DNA of 64,000 nt from Bosea sp. (in: a-proteobacteria) (GTDB lineage: Bacteria; Pseudomonadota; Alphaproteobacteria; Rhizobiales; Beijerinckiaceae). The DNA lies in the NCBI GenBank assembly GCA_023910605.1, contig JAAVVV010000001.1, positions 2,656,698 through 2,720,697 of the forward strand, read 5' to 3'. The notes beneath the pieces were generated by a model, which was not told where the DNA came from, made no database searches, and saw only the letters and a list, made by a program, of their open reading frames with translations. The position numbers and the translations under genes are program-made. Below, one piece after another: positions 19,621 through 29,455 of the stretch (the first letter of the stretch is position 1; the number at the start of each line of letters is the position of its first letter).

Positions 19621-21420
19621 ATGTTCACCACCCGCCCGGAAATCCTCGGCACCTTCGGGGTCGTCACCTCAACGCACTGGCTCGCCTCGGCCGCCGGCAT
19701 GGCCATGCTGGAGAAGGGCGGCAACGCCTTCGACGCCTGCATCGCAGCCGCCTTCGTTCTCCAGATCGTCGAGCCCCATCTTGTCGGCCCCTCGGGCGAC
19801 ATGCCCGCCGTGTTCTATTCGGCCGCCACGAAGAAGGTGGAGGTCCTGTGCGCGCAGGGCCCGTCCCCGCAGGCGGCGACGATCGAGGCCTACAAGTCGC
19901 TGGGGCTTGATCTGGTGCCCGGCTCCGGCCTTCTCGCCACCGTCGTGCCCGGCGCCTTCGATGGCTGGATGCTGATGCTGCGCGACCATGGCAGCCTGGG
20001 CCTGCGCGAGGTGCTGTCCCCGGCGATCGGCTACGCCATCAACGGTCACCCGCTGCTCCCGCGCGTCGCCGATCAGATCAGGGCCATGAAGGAGCTGTTC
20101 GAAACCGAGTGGACGACTTCCGCCGCCGTCTTCATGCCGGGCGGCAACCTGCCCAAGGCCAGGGCGCTGTTCGCCAATCCTGGCCTGGGGGCCACCTATG
20201 CCCGAATCCTCGCCGAATCCGAGGCAGCAGGCGGCTCGCGCGAGCGCCAGATCGAGGCCGCGCGCCGCAGCTGGTCGCAAGGCTTCGTCGCCGAGGCGAT
20301 CGACCGGTTCTGTCGCACGCAGGAGGTGATGGATTCCTCCGGCCGCCGCCACAAGGGCCTGCTCACCGGCCAGGACATGGCCTCGTGGAGCGCAACCTAC
20401 GAGAAGCCCGCCTCGGTCACCTATCATGGCTGGGAGGTGTTCAAGACCGGATTCTGGGGCCAGGGGCCGATCTTCCTGCAGACGCTCAAGCTCCTTGAGG
20501 GCTTCGACCTCACCGGCATGGACCCCAAGGGCGCACCCTTCATCCATCTGGTCGCCGAGGCGCTCAAGCTCGCCTTCGCCGACCGTGAGGCCTATTACGG
20601 CGATCCGAACTTTGTCGCGGTGCCGGGCGATGCCCTGCTCTCCGACTCCTATGCCGCCGAGCGCCGCAAGCTCATCGGCAGCGTAGCCTCGAAGGAGTTG
20701 AGGCCCGGCGCAATTCCCGGCTTCGAGGAACAGGTGTCGCGCATGTGGTCCGAGTTGCGCTTCCCCGGCCACACCAGGGGCGGCGGCGCGGCTGTGGGCG
20801 AGCCCACGCTTCAGTCCATGGTGGCCGCCAACAAGCGCGGCGACACAGTCCACATCGATGTCATCGACAGGCACGGCAACATGGTGGCCGCCACGCCGTC
20901 AGGCGGTTGGCTGCAATCTTCCCCGATCATCCCCGAGCTTGGCTTTGCGCTCAATTCGCGGGCACAGATGTTCTGGCTGACCGAAGGCCTGCCCGCCTCG
21001 CTGGCGCCCGGCAAGCGGCCGCGCACCAGCCTGACGCCATCGCTCGCCTTCGAGAATGGCGAGCCCCGCCTCGTCTTCGGCACGCCCGGCGGCGATCAGC
21101 AGGACCAGTGGCAGATGCCGGTGTTCCTGCGCCGCGTGCATCACGGGCTCAACCTGCAGGAGGCCATCGAGCTGCCGATGTTCCACACCGCGCACGCTCC
21201 CTCCTCCTTCTATCCGCGCGAGGCCCGCCTCGGCCATCTGATGGTCGAGGAGAATGTCGGCGAGGCGAGCATTGCGGAACTGGAGGCCATGGGCCATGCC
21301 GTGGAGCGCGCCGGGGAATGGACGGTCGGCCGCAACACGGCCGCCGAAAAGGGCGCCGACGGCATCCTGCGCGCCGCGGCCACGCCAAGGCTGATGCAGG
21401 CCTACGCCATCGGACGCTGA
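19621..21420 (+). CDS. Gamma-glutamyltransferase family protein
   Basis: A 599-residue N-terminal-nucleophile hydrolase that cleaves or transfers gamma-glutamyl groups, as from glutathione. The proenzyme cleavage site and nucleophile is Thr409 in RGDTVHIDVIDRHGNMVAATPSGGW; before it lies the large subunit beginning STHWLASAAGMAMLEKGGNAFDACIAAAF. The small subunit has GKRPRTSLTPSLAF and FGTPGGDQQDQWQM. No signal peptide is visible, so the enzyme is probably cytoplasmic, unlike the periplasmic E. coli Ggt. It follows the peptide permease genes, which suggests uptake of gamma-glutamyl compounds followed by cleavage inside the cell. Confidence 0.92.
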   Translation: MFTTRPEILGTFGVVTSTHWLASAAGMAMLEKGGNAFDACIAAAFVLQIVEPHLVGPSGDMPAVFYSAATKKVEVLCAQGPSPQAATIEAYKSLGLDLVPGSGLLATVVPGAFDGWMLMLRDHGSLGLREVLSPAIGYAINGHPLLPRVADQIRAMKELFETEWTTSAAVFMPGGNLPKARALFANPGLGATYARILAESEAAGGSRERQIEAARRSWSQGFVAEAIDRFCRTQEVMDSSGRRHKGLLTGQDMASWSATYEKPASVTYHGWEVFKTGFWGQGPIFLQTLKLLEGFDLTGMDPKGAPFIHLVAEALKLAFADREAYYGDPNFVAVPGDALLSDSYAAERRKLIGSVASKELRPGAIPGFEEQVSRMWSELRFPGHTRGGGAAVGEPTLQSMVAANKRGDTVHIDVIDRHGNMVAATPSGGWLQSSPIIPELGFALNSRAQMFWLTEGLPASLAPGKRPRTSLTPSLAFENGEPRLVFGTPGGDQQDQWQMPVFLRRVHHGLNLQEAIELPMFHTAHAPSSFYPREARLGHLMVEENVGEASIAELEAMGHAVERAGEWTVGRNTAAEKGADGILRAAATPRLMQAYAIGR

Positions 21421-21433
21421 GGAGAACAGAGCC

Positions 21434-22159
21434 ATGACCTGGTCCATCGTCGCAAAGGATGCCGCCACGGGTCGTTACGCCGTGGCCGTCACCACCTGCG
21501 CCTTCGCAGTCGGCGCCCGCGTTCCCTATGGCTGCGGCGGCGTCGGCGCAGTCGCCACCCAGTCCTTCGTCAATCCCTTCTTCGGCGTTGACGGGCTGCG
21601 CCTGCTGCAGGAAGGCCGCAGCGCCGGGGAGGCGCTGGCCATGGTCGTGGCCGCCGATCCCGGCGCCAGCAACCGGCAGGCCCATCTGATCGACCGCGAC
21701 GGGCAGACCGCGGCCTTCACTGGCTCCGATTGCGTGGACTGGTGCGGCTCGCTCTCCGCTGAACATGTCTCCGTCGCCGGCAACATGCTGTCCGGCCCCG
21801 CCGTCGTGGCGGACACGCTGGCGAGCTACCTCGCCAATGCCCATCTCGATTTCGACGACCGGCTCATCACCGCGCTCGAGGCGGGGGAGCGGGCCGGCGG
21901 CGACAAGCGCGGCCGCCAATCCGCCGCAATCAGGGTGTGGGCCACCGAAACCTTCCCGGCGATCGACATCCGCGTGGATGACCACGCCGAGCCTCTGCTG
22001 GAGCTCAGGCGGCTCTGGCGCATCGCGCATCAGCGCTATGTGCCCTTCCAGGAGGCCGGCCCCTCCCGCGCGCTGCCAGGCGGCGTGCTCGACCGCGCCG
22101 AGCTCGATCGCCTGTGCACAGCCTATGCCGCTGACTGGAATGCCCGTCACCCCGCCTGA
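21434..22159 (+). CDS. DUF1028 domain protein (Ntn-hydrolase-like)
   Basis: A 241-residue protein of the DUF1028 family: MTWSIVAKDAATGRYAVAVTTCAFAVGARVPY, GVGAVATQSFVNPFFG, DRDGQTAAFTGSDCVDWCG and SVAGNMLSGPAVV. The family is often encoded beside peptide transporters and gamma-glutamyltransferases and is thought to be a peptidase or amidohydrolase. It is 13 bases after ggt and is the last gene of the operon. Confidence 0.88.
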   Translation: MTWSIVAKDAATGRYAVAVTTCAFAVGARVPYGCGGVGAVATQSFVNPFFGVDGLRLLQEGRSAGEALAMVVAADPGASNRQAHLIDRDGQTAAFTGSDCVDWCGSLSAEHVSVAGNMLSGPAVVADTLASYLANAHLDFDDRLITALEAGERAGGDKRGRQSAAIRVWATETFPAIDIRVDDHAEPLLELRRLWRIAHQRYVPFQEAGPSRALPGGVLDRAELDRLCTAYAADWNARHPA

Positions 22160-22266
22160 ACGGCATTGGGGCGCGTGCCGCACACGGCCCTGAACTCGGG
22201 TTAACGGCAAGGGTATCGCGTTGTTCGTGAGTGAGATTCAAGGTTCCGGTGCATTGGGAGGCATCG

Positions 22267-22990
22267 ATGGATCCTGGGGCTCGGCCGCGTCTTCGCGTTT
22301 TGCTGGATCATTTCGCTCTTCTGGAGGATGACCGGGAGAGCTGGCGGGTCGCCCATCCCTTGCCGGATGTGCCGCTTCTTCTGGTGTGCGGCACGATCGG
22401 GGCGTGCGACGATTTCGACGGGATCGTGGAGTGGCGCGAGGATAATCTGCCGTTTCTGCGGAGGTTCCTGTCGCATCATCATGGCGTTCCCGGTTCGCGC
22501 TGGCTGCGCATCCTGTTGAACCGCATCGATCCGGCGCTGTCTTCGGAGATGTTCCAGTCCCGGGCGGCGACGCTGCGCCCCCAGGCTCCGGCGCTGGTGG
22601 CCATCGACGGCAAGACCTCGCGCGCCAGCCATGATCGACGCCATGGCCGCGCCGCGCTGCATCTGGTCTCAACCTTCGCCACCCGCGGGAAGCTGGTTCT
22701 GGCGCAGGAAGCGGTGGCGGCGGGCGGCGGCGAGCAGACCACGATCCCGCTTTTGCTGGAGCGGCTGGCGCAAAAGGGCCAGATCGCGGGCGCGCTCGTG
22801 TCCATCGACGCGATCGCCTGCAACGGGGGCACGGCGCAAGCCATTCTCGACGCAGGGGTCGACTATCTTCTGGCGGTCATGGCCAACCAGTCCGGCCTGA
22901 TGGGCGAGATCGAGCGCTTCTTCGACGATCCCTCGCAGCAGGGTGTCGCCGCCGACACCGCGACCGACACGCCCGTCAACCCGGATTCAG
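22267..22990 (+). pseudogene. ISAs1 family transposase, truncated
   Basis: The N-terminal two thirds of an ISAs1-type transposase: DPGARPRLRVLLDHFALLEDDRE, then HGVPGSRWLRILLNRIDPAL, the first catalytic Asp in LVAIDGKTSRASHDRR and GALVSIDAIACNGGTAQAIL. The homology fades soon after GLMGEIERFFDDP; the expected DHGRIETRR-type block and the C-terminal catalytic part are missing. The frame runs on to 23355 but the tail is not transposase-like. An immobile remnant at the end of the peptide operon. Confidence 0.8.
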
Positions 22991-23120
22991 GGCCGCGCCT
23001 GATCATGCCAAGGCTTTCCAGCAAAGCCGCGCTGTGGGAAGCCGCCAGCCGCAGGCGGTCTCCCTATGACAAAATTAACCAGCTGACCCTAACGTCATCG
23101 AGTTCTGTTGAAAACTCGCC

Positions 23121-23765
23121 ATGCTCCGTACATTCTGGCCAAGTTTCTGTCGTTCGCTCGCAACGAGATGCACAGTCATTATGGCTTTCCTTGGTGCAGC
23201 ATTGCTGCCAGACAGCAAAATCGCGCACGCGAGTGAGGCAAAGACGCTACGTATCGTCGGCGGGCTCGATGGCGTCAAACAGTATCGGGCTTTCGAAGAG
23301 CCGTTCCGGCGGACCGGGATCGCCAGGCGGTCCAGCGGCGCCATCACCGCTTTGATTCATCCTTTCGACCGCAGCGGACTTCGCGGGCAGGATATGCTGC
23401 AACTGATCCGGCTCGGCGTTGTGCCCTTCGGCGCCGCGCATTTGCCGGTTGCCGGCGGCACCGGGCTGGCCATGTGTCCGGGCTCCGGGTCCGGGCGCAT
23501 GACGCGAGTGCCTCTCACTGACGACGACAAGGCCAGGAGCCGGGAGCTTCTGCGCGAGGTGGTCCTGCCCCGCTGGATCGCACGCTGCGGCGCGCCATGC
23601 GTTGTCGGCTGGAACGCCACGCTCGCCGCCTGCATCGGCCTGAGCGTCACTGGGCAGGGCGTCGTGACCACACTGCAAAACAGGCTGGGGGGCCTGCTCA
23701 GGACCCTCGCAATGAGCGCGCCCACTGATGCGCCCCGTTCCTCACGCAGGCGGATTGAATTGTGA
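23121..23765 (+). pseudogene. TRAP-type periplasmic binding protein with internal deletion
   Basis: A 214-residue frame that joins two ends of a binding protein of about 330-370 residues. The N-terminal part has a signal-like segment, then LRIVGGLDGVKQYRAFEEPF and ITALIHPFDRSGLRGQDMLQLIRLGVVPFG; the C-terminal part is MTRVPLTDDDKARSRELLREVVLPRWIARCGAPCVVGWNATLA. The roughly 170 residues that should connect them are missing without a frame change, near 23455-23475. The stop overlaps the GTG start of the GGDEF-EAL gene. Family recognition is from memory of similar binding-protein/GGDEF-EAL pairs; the deletion is inferred. Confidence 0.55.
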
Positions 23766-26700
23766 CTCATGACATCCTGAAGCGCTCGGTCCTGCTGGGC
23801 ACAACGGCGATCCTGTGCGCCTTCATCGGCGGCGCTGCCTTCGTGGTCAGCAACCTCAAGGAGCGCGCCCTGGTCGGAGCCGGAGCGCAGCTTGAACAGA
23901 GCGGCCGCGTCGTCTCCACGGTGCTGAACCGCCACATTCTCCAGATCGACAGCGCGCTGGCCGGCATTCCCACGCTGGTGAGCTTCGCCGGGCGCGACGA
24001 GACCGCCCCCAACTCGGCTCGTATGCTCCTGCAAGGCCTCAATTTCCAGGCCTTCGTGTTGCGTGACCTGCTGCTTTTGTCGACGGACGGCAAGTTGTGG
24101 ACCTCGGCGCGATCGCCGATGCGCAATCTGTTCACGCCCGAGGACGAGGCCTTGCTCGCCAGCCTCAGGCCCGGCGCCAGCCGGCTGATCGGCCCCATCC
24201 GCAACCCATCGACGTCAGAATGGACCCTCTTCATCGCGCGCCGGGTGGTGTTCCCGGGCCAGATCGAGAAGATCGCCGTCGCCGAGGTTCCGCACGCAAT
24301 GCTCACGGCGCAGCTCGCCCCCATAGCCGACACACCGGGGCTGCAGATCATCTTGCAGAACTCGAACGATCAGATCCTCGCCAGGTTGCCGCATGACGAA
24401 CTTCAGATCGGCGTCTATCGCGCGGCGGCCGCCGCTATCGATAGCCTCGATGGGGTGGCTCGGCGAAACCATGGCGCCGATGGCGACCCCGACTCGCTCT
24501 CGGTGCGGGTGCCGACGCTTTACGCCGATCTGCGCGCAACGCTGACTCTCGACCAGGCCTCGGCGCTGATGGACTGGCGTCGCGACCGCGATCGCGTGTT
24601 GATCGTGTTGATCGTCGCGATCACCCTCATGATGATGTCATCGCTTGCGCTGCTCGCGGCGCTCAGGCGGCACCGGCGCCTGGACGATGAACGCCAGCAG
24701 GCCCAGACCATGCTCGAGGACGCCATCGCCGCGATGGCGGACGGCTTCGTGATGTGGGACGCGGATGACAAGTTGGTGAATTTCAACCAGCATTTCCTCG
24801 AGATCTACGAGAAGAGCGCTCCGTTCCTCAAGGTCGGAGCGTCCTTCGAGCACATCATGCGCGAGGGCGTGAAGGCCGGTCAGTATCCACAAGCCGGAGA
24901 CGATGTCGAAGGCTTCATTCGCCGTACGGTCGCGTGGCACCACGCTGGCTCGGGCGTGATCGAGCGCCTGCTGCCCGATGGTCGCTGGATCCTCATCACC
25001 GAGCGCCGGACCGCCAATGGTGGCACGGTCGGCATCCGGACCGACATCACCGAATTCAAGCGTTTGCTTGCTGATCTCGCCACAGCCAACGAGCGCGTCG
25101 GCGCGACCATGGCCGAGCTTCAGTCGCAGAACGCAGTGCTGCTTGAGCGCGATGCAGCGTTGCTGATGCAGAACATGCTGTTCGACGCCGCCATCAACAA
25201 CATGTCCCATGGGCTGATGATGGTGGACGCCGACGAAAGGCTGATCGTCTGCAATCGCCAGCTGACCGATCTGTTCGAGCTGGGCGAACCGCAGACGGTG
25301 CAGGGCGCGCAGATCGAGACAGTCTTCCTTGGCCGCAGCGAACGCTCGGACGCCAACCGCTCCGCGGGCTCCGAACTGGTGCGCCGCCTGCGCGACCATG
25401 CCGCCCACGAGGCCCCGGCGAGCTTCGTCATCACAGACACGGACGGCCGCGCCCTCGGCGTCAGCGCACGCCCCATGCGCTCCGGCGGCTTCGTCGCCAT
25501 CGTCGAAGACGTAACGGAGCGGCGCAGGGCCGAGCACCAGATCGTCTATATTGCGCATCACGACGCCCTGACCGGGCTACCGAACCGTCTTCAGTTCCGC
25601 AATTCGCTGGACCAGCAGATGGCCAGGCTTGCCAGGACCGGCCAGCAGCTTGCCCTTCTTTACCTCGATCTCGACAGATTCAAGCAGGTCAACGACACAA
25701 TGGGCCACACAGCCGGCGATCGTCTGCTGGAGCAGGTTGCGACGCGTCTTCGCGGCAGCCTGCGGGGCTCGGACATGGTGGCCCGCCTTGGCGGCGACGA
25801 ATTCGCCATCACCTTTGTCTGCGACGATGCCGCCAGCCGCGCGGAAATGCTGGCCAGGAGCATCATCCGTCGTCTTGCCGCGCCCTATGAGCTTGATGGC
25901 TGCAGGATCAGCGTCGGCGTCAGCATCGGCGGGGCCATGACCGGAGCCAATGAAGTCGATGCGGACACGCTGCTGAAGAACGCCGACATGGCGCTCTACG
26001 CGGCCAAGAATCGCGGCCGCGGCCTTTACTGCATCTTCGAGCCGGACATGGCGACGCGCCTGCAATCGCGCTTCGTGATCGAGACCGACCTCAAGACCGC
26101 GATCGGCCGCTCGGAGTTCGAGATTGCCTATCAGCCGCTGTTCGGCCTGAAGGAGAATCGCGTCACCTCCTTCGAGGCGCTGCTGCGCTGGAATCATCCC
26201 ACGCGCGGCGGCATCAGCCCGGCCGAGTTCATTCCCCTCGCGGAGGAAACCGGCGTCATCAACGAAATCGGCGCCTGGTGCCTTGAGCGAGCCTGTTCGG
26301 ACATGGCCTCCATGCCTGGAAACATCATGATCGCCGTGAACGTCTCACCGGTTCAGCTTAAATCGGCGGATTTCTTCGATGTCGTGACCAACGCCCTCGC
26401 CCGCTCGGGCCTGCCTCCGACGCGGCTCGAACTGGAGATCACCGAATCCGCCTTGCTCGATGATGACGATCGCATCCTTGCCCATCTGCACAGGCTCAAC
26501 GGAATGGGCGTGCACATCGTGCTCGATGATTTTGGCACCGGCTATTCGTCGCTCAACTATCTGCGCCGCTTCCCCTTCCATAAGATCAAGATCGACAAGG
26601 TCTTCATCACCGAAGCGACGGAGCGGGCGGATTGCTCGGATATCATCCGTTCCATCGTGGAGCTTTCCGTGAGGCTCGACATGTCAACCACGGCCGAGGG

Positions 26701-26920
26701 CATCGAGACGACCGAGCAGCTCGAACTTGTCCGCAGCCTTGGCTGCGACGAGGCGCAGGGCTTCCTGCTCGGGCGGCCGGGCTCGCTGCTCAACGCCGTT
26801 ACGATTCTGGCTGCGGAGCAGCCTGCCCCCGGCCGGCCTGCCGTTCCGGCGCGCGCGAAGCCCGACCGCTTACGCAGCCAGCGCCGCCGGCCGGCGAGCC
26901 GTCGCGCCGTCAACGACTGA
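23762..26920 (+). CDS. Membrane-bound diguanylate cyclase/phosphodiesterase with PAS domains
   Basis: A 1052-residue c-di-GMP enzyme. Two membrane segments (about residues 12-31 and 282-302) enclose a periplasmic sensor region. Then come two PAS-like domains (MLEDAIAAMADGFVMWDADDKLVNFNQHFLEIY and NNMSHGLMMVDADERLIVCNRQL) and a GGDEF domain with an intact GGDEF at 677-681. An EAL domain follows, with EAL at 805-807, LEITESALLDD, DDFGTGYSSLNYLRRFP and KIDKVF. Both catalytic centres look intact, so synthesis and breakdown are both possible. The GTG start overlaps the stop of the truncated binding-protein gene, which may once have been its ligand sensor. Confidence 0.93.
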   Translation: MTHDILKRSVLLGTTAILCAFIGGAAFVVSNLKERALVGAGAQLEQSGRVVSTVLNRHILQIDSALAGIPTLVSFAGRDETAPNSARMLLQGLNFQAFVLRDLLLLSTDGKLWTSARSPMRNLFTPEDEALLASLRPGASRLIGPIRNPSTSEWTLFIARRVVFPGQIEKIAVAEVPHAMLTAQLAPIADTPGLQIILQNSNDQILARLPHDELQIGVYRAAAAAIDSLDGVARRNHGADGDPDSLSVRVPTLYADLRATLTLDQASALMDWRRDRDRVLIVLIVAITLMMMSSLALLAALRRHRRLDDERQQAQTMLEDAIAAMADGFVMWDADDKLVNFNQHFLEIYEKSAPFLKVGASFEHIMREGVKAGQYPQAGDDVEGFIRRTVAWHHAGSGVIERLLPDGRWILITERRTANGGTVGIRTDITEFKRLLADLATANERVGATMAELQSQNAVLLERDAALLMQNMLFDAAINNMSHGLMMVDADERLIVCNRQLTDLFELGEPQTVQGAQIETVFLGRSERSDANRSAGSELVRRLRDHAAHEAPASFVITDTDGRALGVSARPMRSGGFVAIVEDVTERRRAEHQIVYIAHHDALTGLPNRLQFRNSLDQQMARLARTGQQLALLYLDLDRFKQVNDTMGHTAGDRLLEQVATRLRGSLRGSDMVARLGGDEFAITFVCDDAASRAEMLARSIIRRLAAPYELDGCRISVGVSIGGAMTGANEVDADTLLKNADMALYAAKNRGRGLYCIFEPDMATRLQSRFVIETDLKTAIGRSEFEIAYQPLFGLKENRVTSFEALLRWNHPTRGGISPAEFIPLAEETGVINEIGAWCLERACSDMASMPGNIMIAVNVSPVQLKSADFFDVVTNALARSGLPPTRLELEITESALLDDDDRILAHLHRLNGMGVHIVLDDFGTGYSSLNYLRRFPFHKIKIDKVFITEATERADCSDIIRSIVELSVRLDMSTTAEGIETTEQLELVRSLGCDEAQGFLLGRPGSLLNAVTILAAEQPAPGRPAVPARAKPDRLRSQRRRPASRRAVND

Positions 26921-27036
26921 CGTCCCGCGGCGCCCGCCATGGCGCGGCGGCGTCGCTTTTGCTGTTGCACCGCCCCATGGCGCTGGTTATACACCGCGAG
27001 TCGCTCGAAACCCGTCATAGCGGCGTGCGCAAGCGT

Positions 27037-27113
27037 CGGAGTGTGGCTCAGCCTGGTAGAGCACTACGTTCGGGACGTAGGGGTCGCAGGTTCAAATCCT
27101 GCCACTCCGACCA
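27037..27113 (+). tRNA. tRNA-Pro (anticodon CGG)
   Basis: CGGAGTG at 27037-27043 pairs with CACTCCG before an encoded CCA (27111-27113). The anticodon stem CTACG/CGTAG encloses TTCGGGA, with anticodon CGG at 27071-27073; the T-loop is TTCAAAT. All four arms fold. Confidence 0.95.
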
Positions 27114-27259
27114 TTCTTTCACCTTGCCTGCCCTTGGCGTTTCACACCGGCCTGCCGCCCGCATGGCCGGCGTCACAGGTGGTCGACCGCCGGGCTGCGC
27201 CAATCCGCATCATTGCCTGTTGCATTCATCAGGCGGCGCAGCTAATCCCGCGCTCACGT

Positions 27260-27334
27260 TGGGGCGTCGCCAAGCGGTAAGGCAGCGGTTTTTGGTACCG
27301 CCATTCCCAGGTTCGAATCCTGGCGCCCCAGCCA
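27260..27334 (+). tRNA. tRNA-Gln (anticodon TTG)
   Basis: TGGGGCG pairs with CGCCCCA; the anticodon stem GCGGT/ACCGC encloses TTTTGGT, giving anticodon TTG; the T-arm holds TTCGAAT and CCA is encoded. An integrase gene starts 103 bases downstream in the same direction, so the 3' end of this tRNA gene is the likely integration site of the island. Confidence 0.95.
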
Positions 27335-27368
27335 CTCATCCGAAAATCTCATGACCATCAACGCCTTG

Positions 27369-27390
27369 CAGTAGCCCTGAATGGCTACTG
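27369..27390. promoter_or_regulatory. Hairpin between tRNA-Gln and the integrase gene
   Basis: CAGTAGCC and GGCTACTG form a perfect 8-bp inverted repeat with a six-base loop, 35 bases after the tRNA. No T-run follows, so it is either a tRNA processing/termination element or an integrase arm site. Confidence 0.45.
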
Positions 27391-27436
27391 TGCATTTGGG
27401 ACACGCGACCGGTACACAAACTGGGTCACAAGCTCC

Positions 27437-29320
27437 ATGCGCGCAGGCGTTTATCTCCAGAAACACGGCCAGCGCTGGCGGTTCCGGGCGCGACTTGGCG
27501 CTGCGGTCTCGGCACGTACAGGGCTCAGCTTCCTTGTGGTTTCCGTTCGAACCGGCGATCATGCTGAAGCGGTTCGCCGCGCCCGTGCCATCAGGAGCCG
27601 TCTGGACAGGATGACAACCGAGCTTTCGCCGACACTCAAACCCATGGAAGCGCGCCGCCGCGTCCGCGCCATCGTCGACGCCGAAATCGAGGCGCTGGAG
27701 ACAGAAGCCCTGATGCGCGGCGGCCTCAAGGTTTTGACGCCCGATGAGACGGAGAAGCTTGGCCAGCGCGAGGCAACGGAACTCGAGGCGCTCTTCGGCG
27801 GTGTGTTCCTCGCATTCGGTCACCGCCGTTTGCAGGAAAAGCTGGCCGCGAAACGGGCAGGCATGGCGGTGGAATCAAACACCGACATCGATGCCATGCT
27901 CGAGGCCTACCGCCCCATGTTCAGCGATGGGCTCCTGCCCGCCTCGCCCGATGCCATGCTGATCGACCAGCTCGCCTTGTCAGGGCTGTCCGAGATCCTC
28001 GAAAAACGCCGGGCGCTGACGGCTGGGGAGGCACTCGACCTGTCGTCGCCCGCCCACCTGGCTCCAGCGCCGGAGCAACCCGTATCCAGGGAAATCTCGC
28101 TGAACGCCAGCATGCCTTTCATGACATGGTGGGATGAGTACACCACGGCCAAAATCAACGCAGACGATTGGAAAAAGGGCAATCTGCGTGACGCCGGATC
28201 AACGCGCCGGTTGTTTGACCAGCTTTATCCAGGCATCAAATTGGGCGCAGTAGACCGCAGACTGGTCAGCACATTTCGCACTGATTTCTTCCGGTTGCCA
28301 CAAAAACACGCCCAGCAGTTGCCTTTCAAGGATCTGAGCCCGCGTGATCTTCTGAAACTGCTCGAGGACGAGGTCTGGCTCGCCAAACACAAGATCGACC
28401 TCACAACCTTGAGGCTGAAAGATGCTGGGACTGTCGACAAGTACACCTCATTTCTCCAGGGGTATTGGGAGCATCTGGGAGTGCACGGCGTCATCTCGGA
28501 CAGTGCCCAGAATCCGTTTGCCGGTTTTGGCCGGTCCAAAAAATCGAAAAAGAAGAGCCGTGAACAACGAAAGGCCTGGAGCGCCGATCAAATCAAACTG
28601 CTGTTCACCTCGCCGTTGTTCACCGGTTGCAAAACCACATTCAGACGCTCTTCGCCCGGCACTGTGATTGTCCGTGACGCAAAATTCTGGGTCACGCTGA
28701 TGGGTCCGCACCTAGGCGCACGCCTCAACGAGGTCTGTTCGCTCAAGGTCAGTGATATCGTCCGGGAGGGCGAAGTGCCCGTGTTCCAGATCCGTGAGGC
28801 CAAGAACGAGGCATCGGAACGGGACCCGCCGATTCCGCCGGTCGCGCTCGCGCTTGGATTCCTGGAGTATCGCTTCCATGGCAGAAAGCCGGAGGAACCG
28901 CTGTTTCCTGAGTTATTGCCGCAAGGCGCGACTGGTGATCGGTCAATCAGCTTCAGCAAATGGTTCGGACGCTACCGCCGTGACATTGGCGTGGCTGAGG
29001 AACTGGTCGATTTTCACTCATTGCGAGCAAATTTCATCACCGAAGCTGTCAACAAACTGGGTCTAAACAACGCCTGGATCGACGAGGTGACGGGGCACAG
29101 CAATTCCGAACGTCAATCGGAGCGCAGTCGCTACACCAAAGAAATCTGGGCTGACAACAAGCTCAAGGTCGTTTCGGCGGTCGATTATGACATCGATCTC
29201 AGCCATCTGACTTATCGAGGTACCAAAGGCATACAGGCTCCTGAGGCTGCCTTAATCATCAAGGCAGCGGTCATTCGCGCCGAGCGAGATAAAGAAGTTG
29301 CAAGTAAGAAGAACATTTAA
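27437..29320 (+). CDS. Tyrosine site-specific integrase
   Basis: A 627-residue integrase, longer than a typical phage integrase because of an extended N-terminal part. The first 30 residues (MRAGVYLQKHGQRWRFRARLG) look like an arm-type DNA-binding module. The catalytic set of tyrosine recombinases is visible: Arg429 in GARLNEVCSLKV, His527 and Arg530 in HSLRANF, a second His in TGHSNSERQS, and the nucleophile Tyr566 in RYTKEIW. It is the first gene after tRNA-Gln and reads away from it. It therefore probably drives integration and excision of the island into the tRNA 3' end. Similar large integrases are common on proteobacterial defence islands. Confidence 0.92.
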   Translation: MRAGVYLQKHGQRWRFRARLGAAVSARTGLSFLVVSVRTGDHAEAVRRARAIRSRLDRMTTELSPTLKPMEARRRVRAIVDAEIEALETEALMRGGLKVLTPDETEKLGQREATELEALFGGVFLAFGHRRLQEKLAAKRAGMAVESNTDIDAMLEAYRPMFSDGLLPASPDAMLIDQLALSGLSEILEKRRALTAGEALDLSSPAHLAPAPEQPVSREISLNASMPFMTWWDEYTTAKINADDWKKGNLRDAGSTRRLFDQLYPGIKLGAVDRRLVSTFRTDFFRLPQKHAQQLPFKDLSPRDLLKLLEDEVWLAKHKIDLTTLRLKDAGTVDKYTSFLQGYWEHLGVHGVISDSAQNPFAGFGRSKKSKKKSREQRKAWSADQIKLLFTSPLFTGCKTTFRRSSPGTVIVRDAKFWVTLMGPHLGARLNEVCSLKVSDIVREGEVPVFQIREAKNEASERDPPIPPVALALGFLEYRFHGRKPEEPLFPELLPQGATGDRSISFSKWFGRYRRDIGVAEELVDFHSLRANFITEAVNKLGLNNAWIDEVTGHSNSERQSERSRYTKEIWADNKLKVVSAVDYDIDLSHLTYRGTKGIQAPEAALIIKAAVIRAERDKEVASKKNI

Positions 29321-29455
29321 GGCATCCAATGGAGTGCTGGCTTGGCAAATCAGCATAGCGCGGATCAATGGAGCTAGTCTGACCTGCAGGTGTCGCTCTG
29401 GGATTGACCGGGAGCGTGGTTGCATCGTTGCCTGGGATCATGCGAGGCCTTGCTG

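Noticed and set aside
19669..20874. 401-residue minus-strand frame opposite ggt
   Set aside because: Antisense to conserved gamma-glutamyltransferase; no family signature.
22990..23120. Continuation of the ISAs1 transposase
   Set aside because: The frame stays open but lacks the conserved blocks expected after the second catalytic region.
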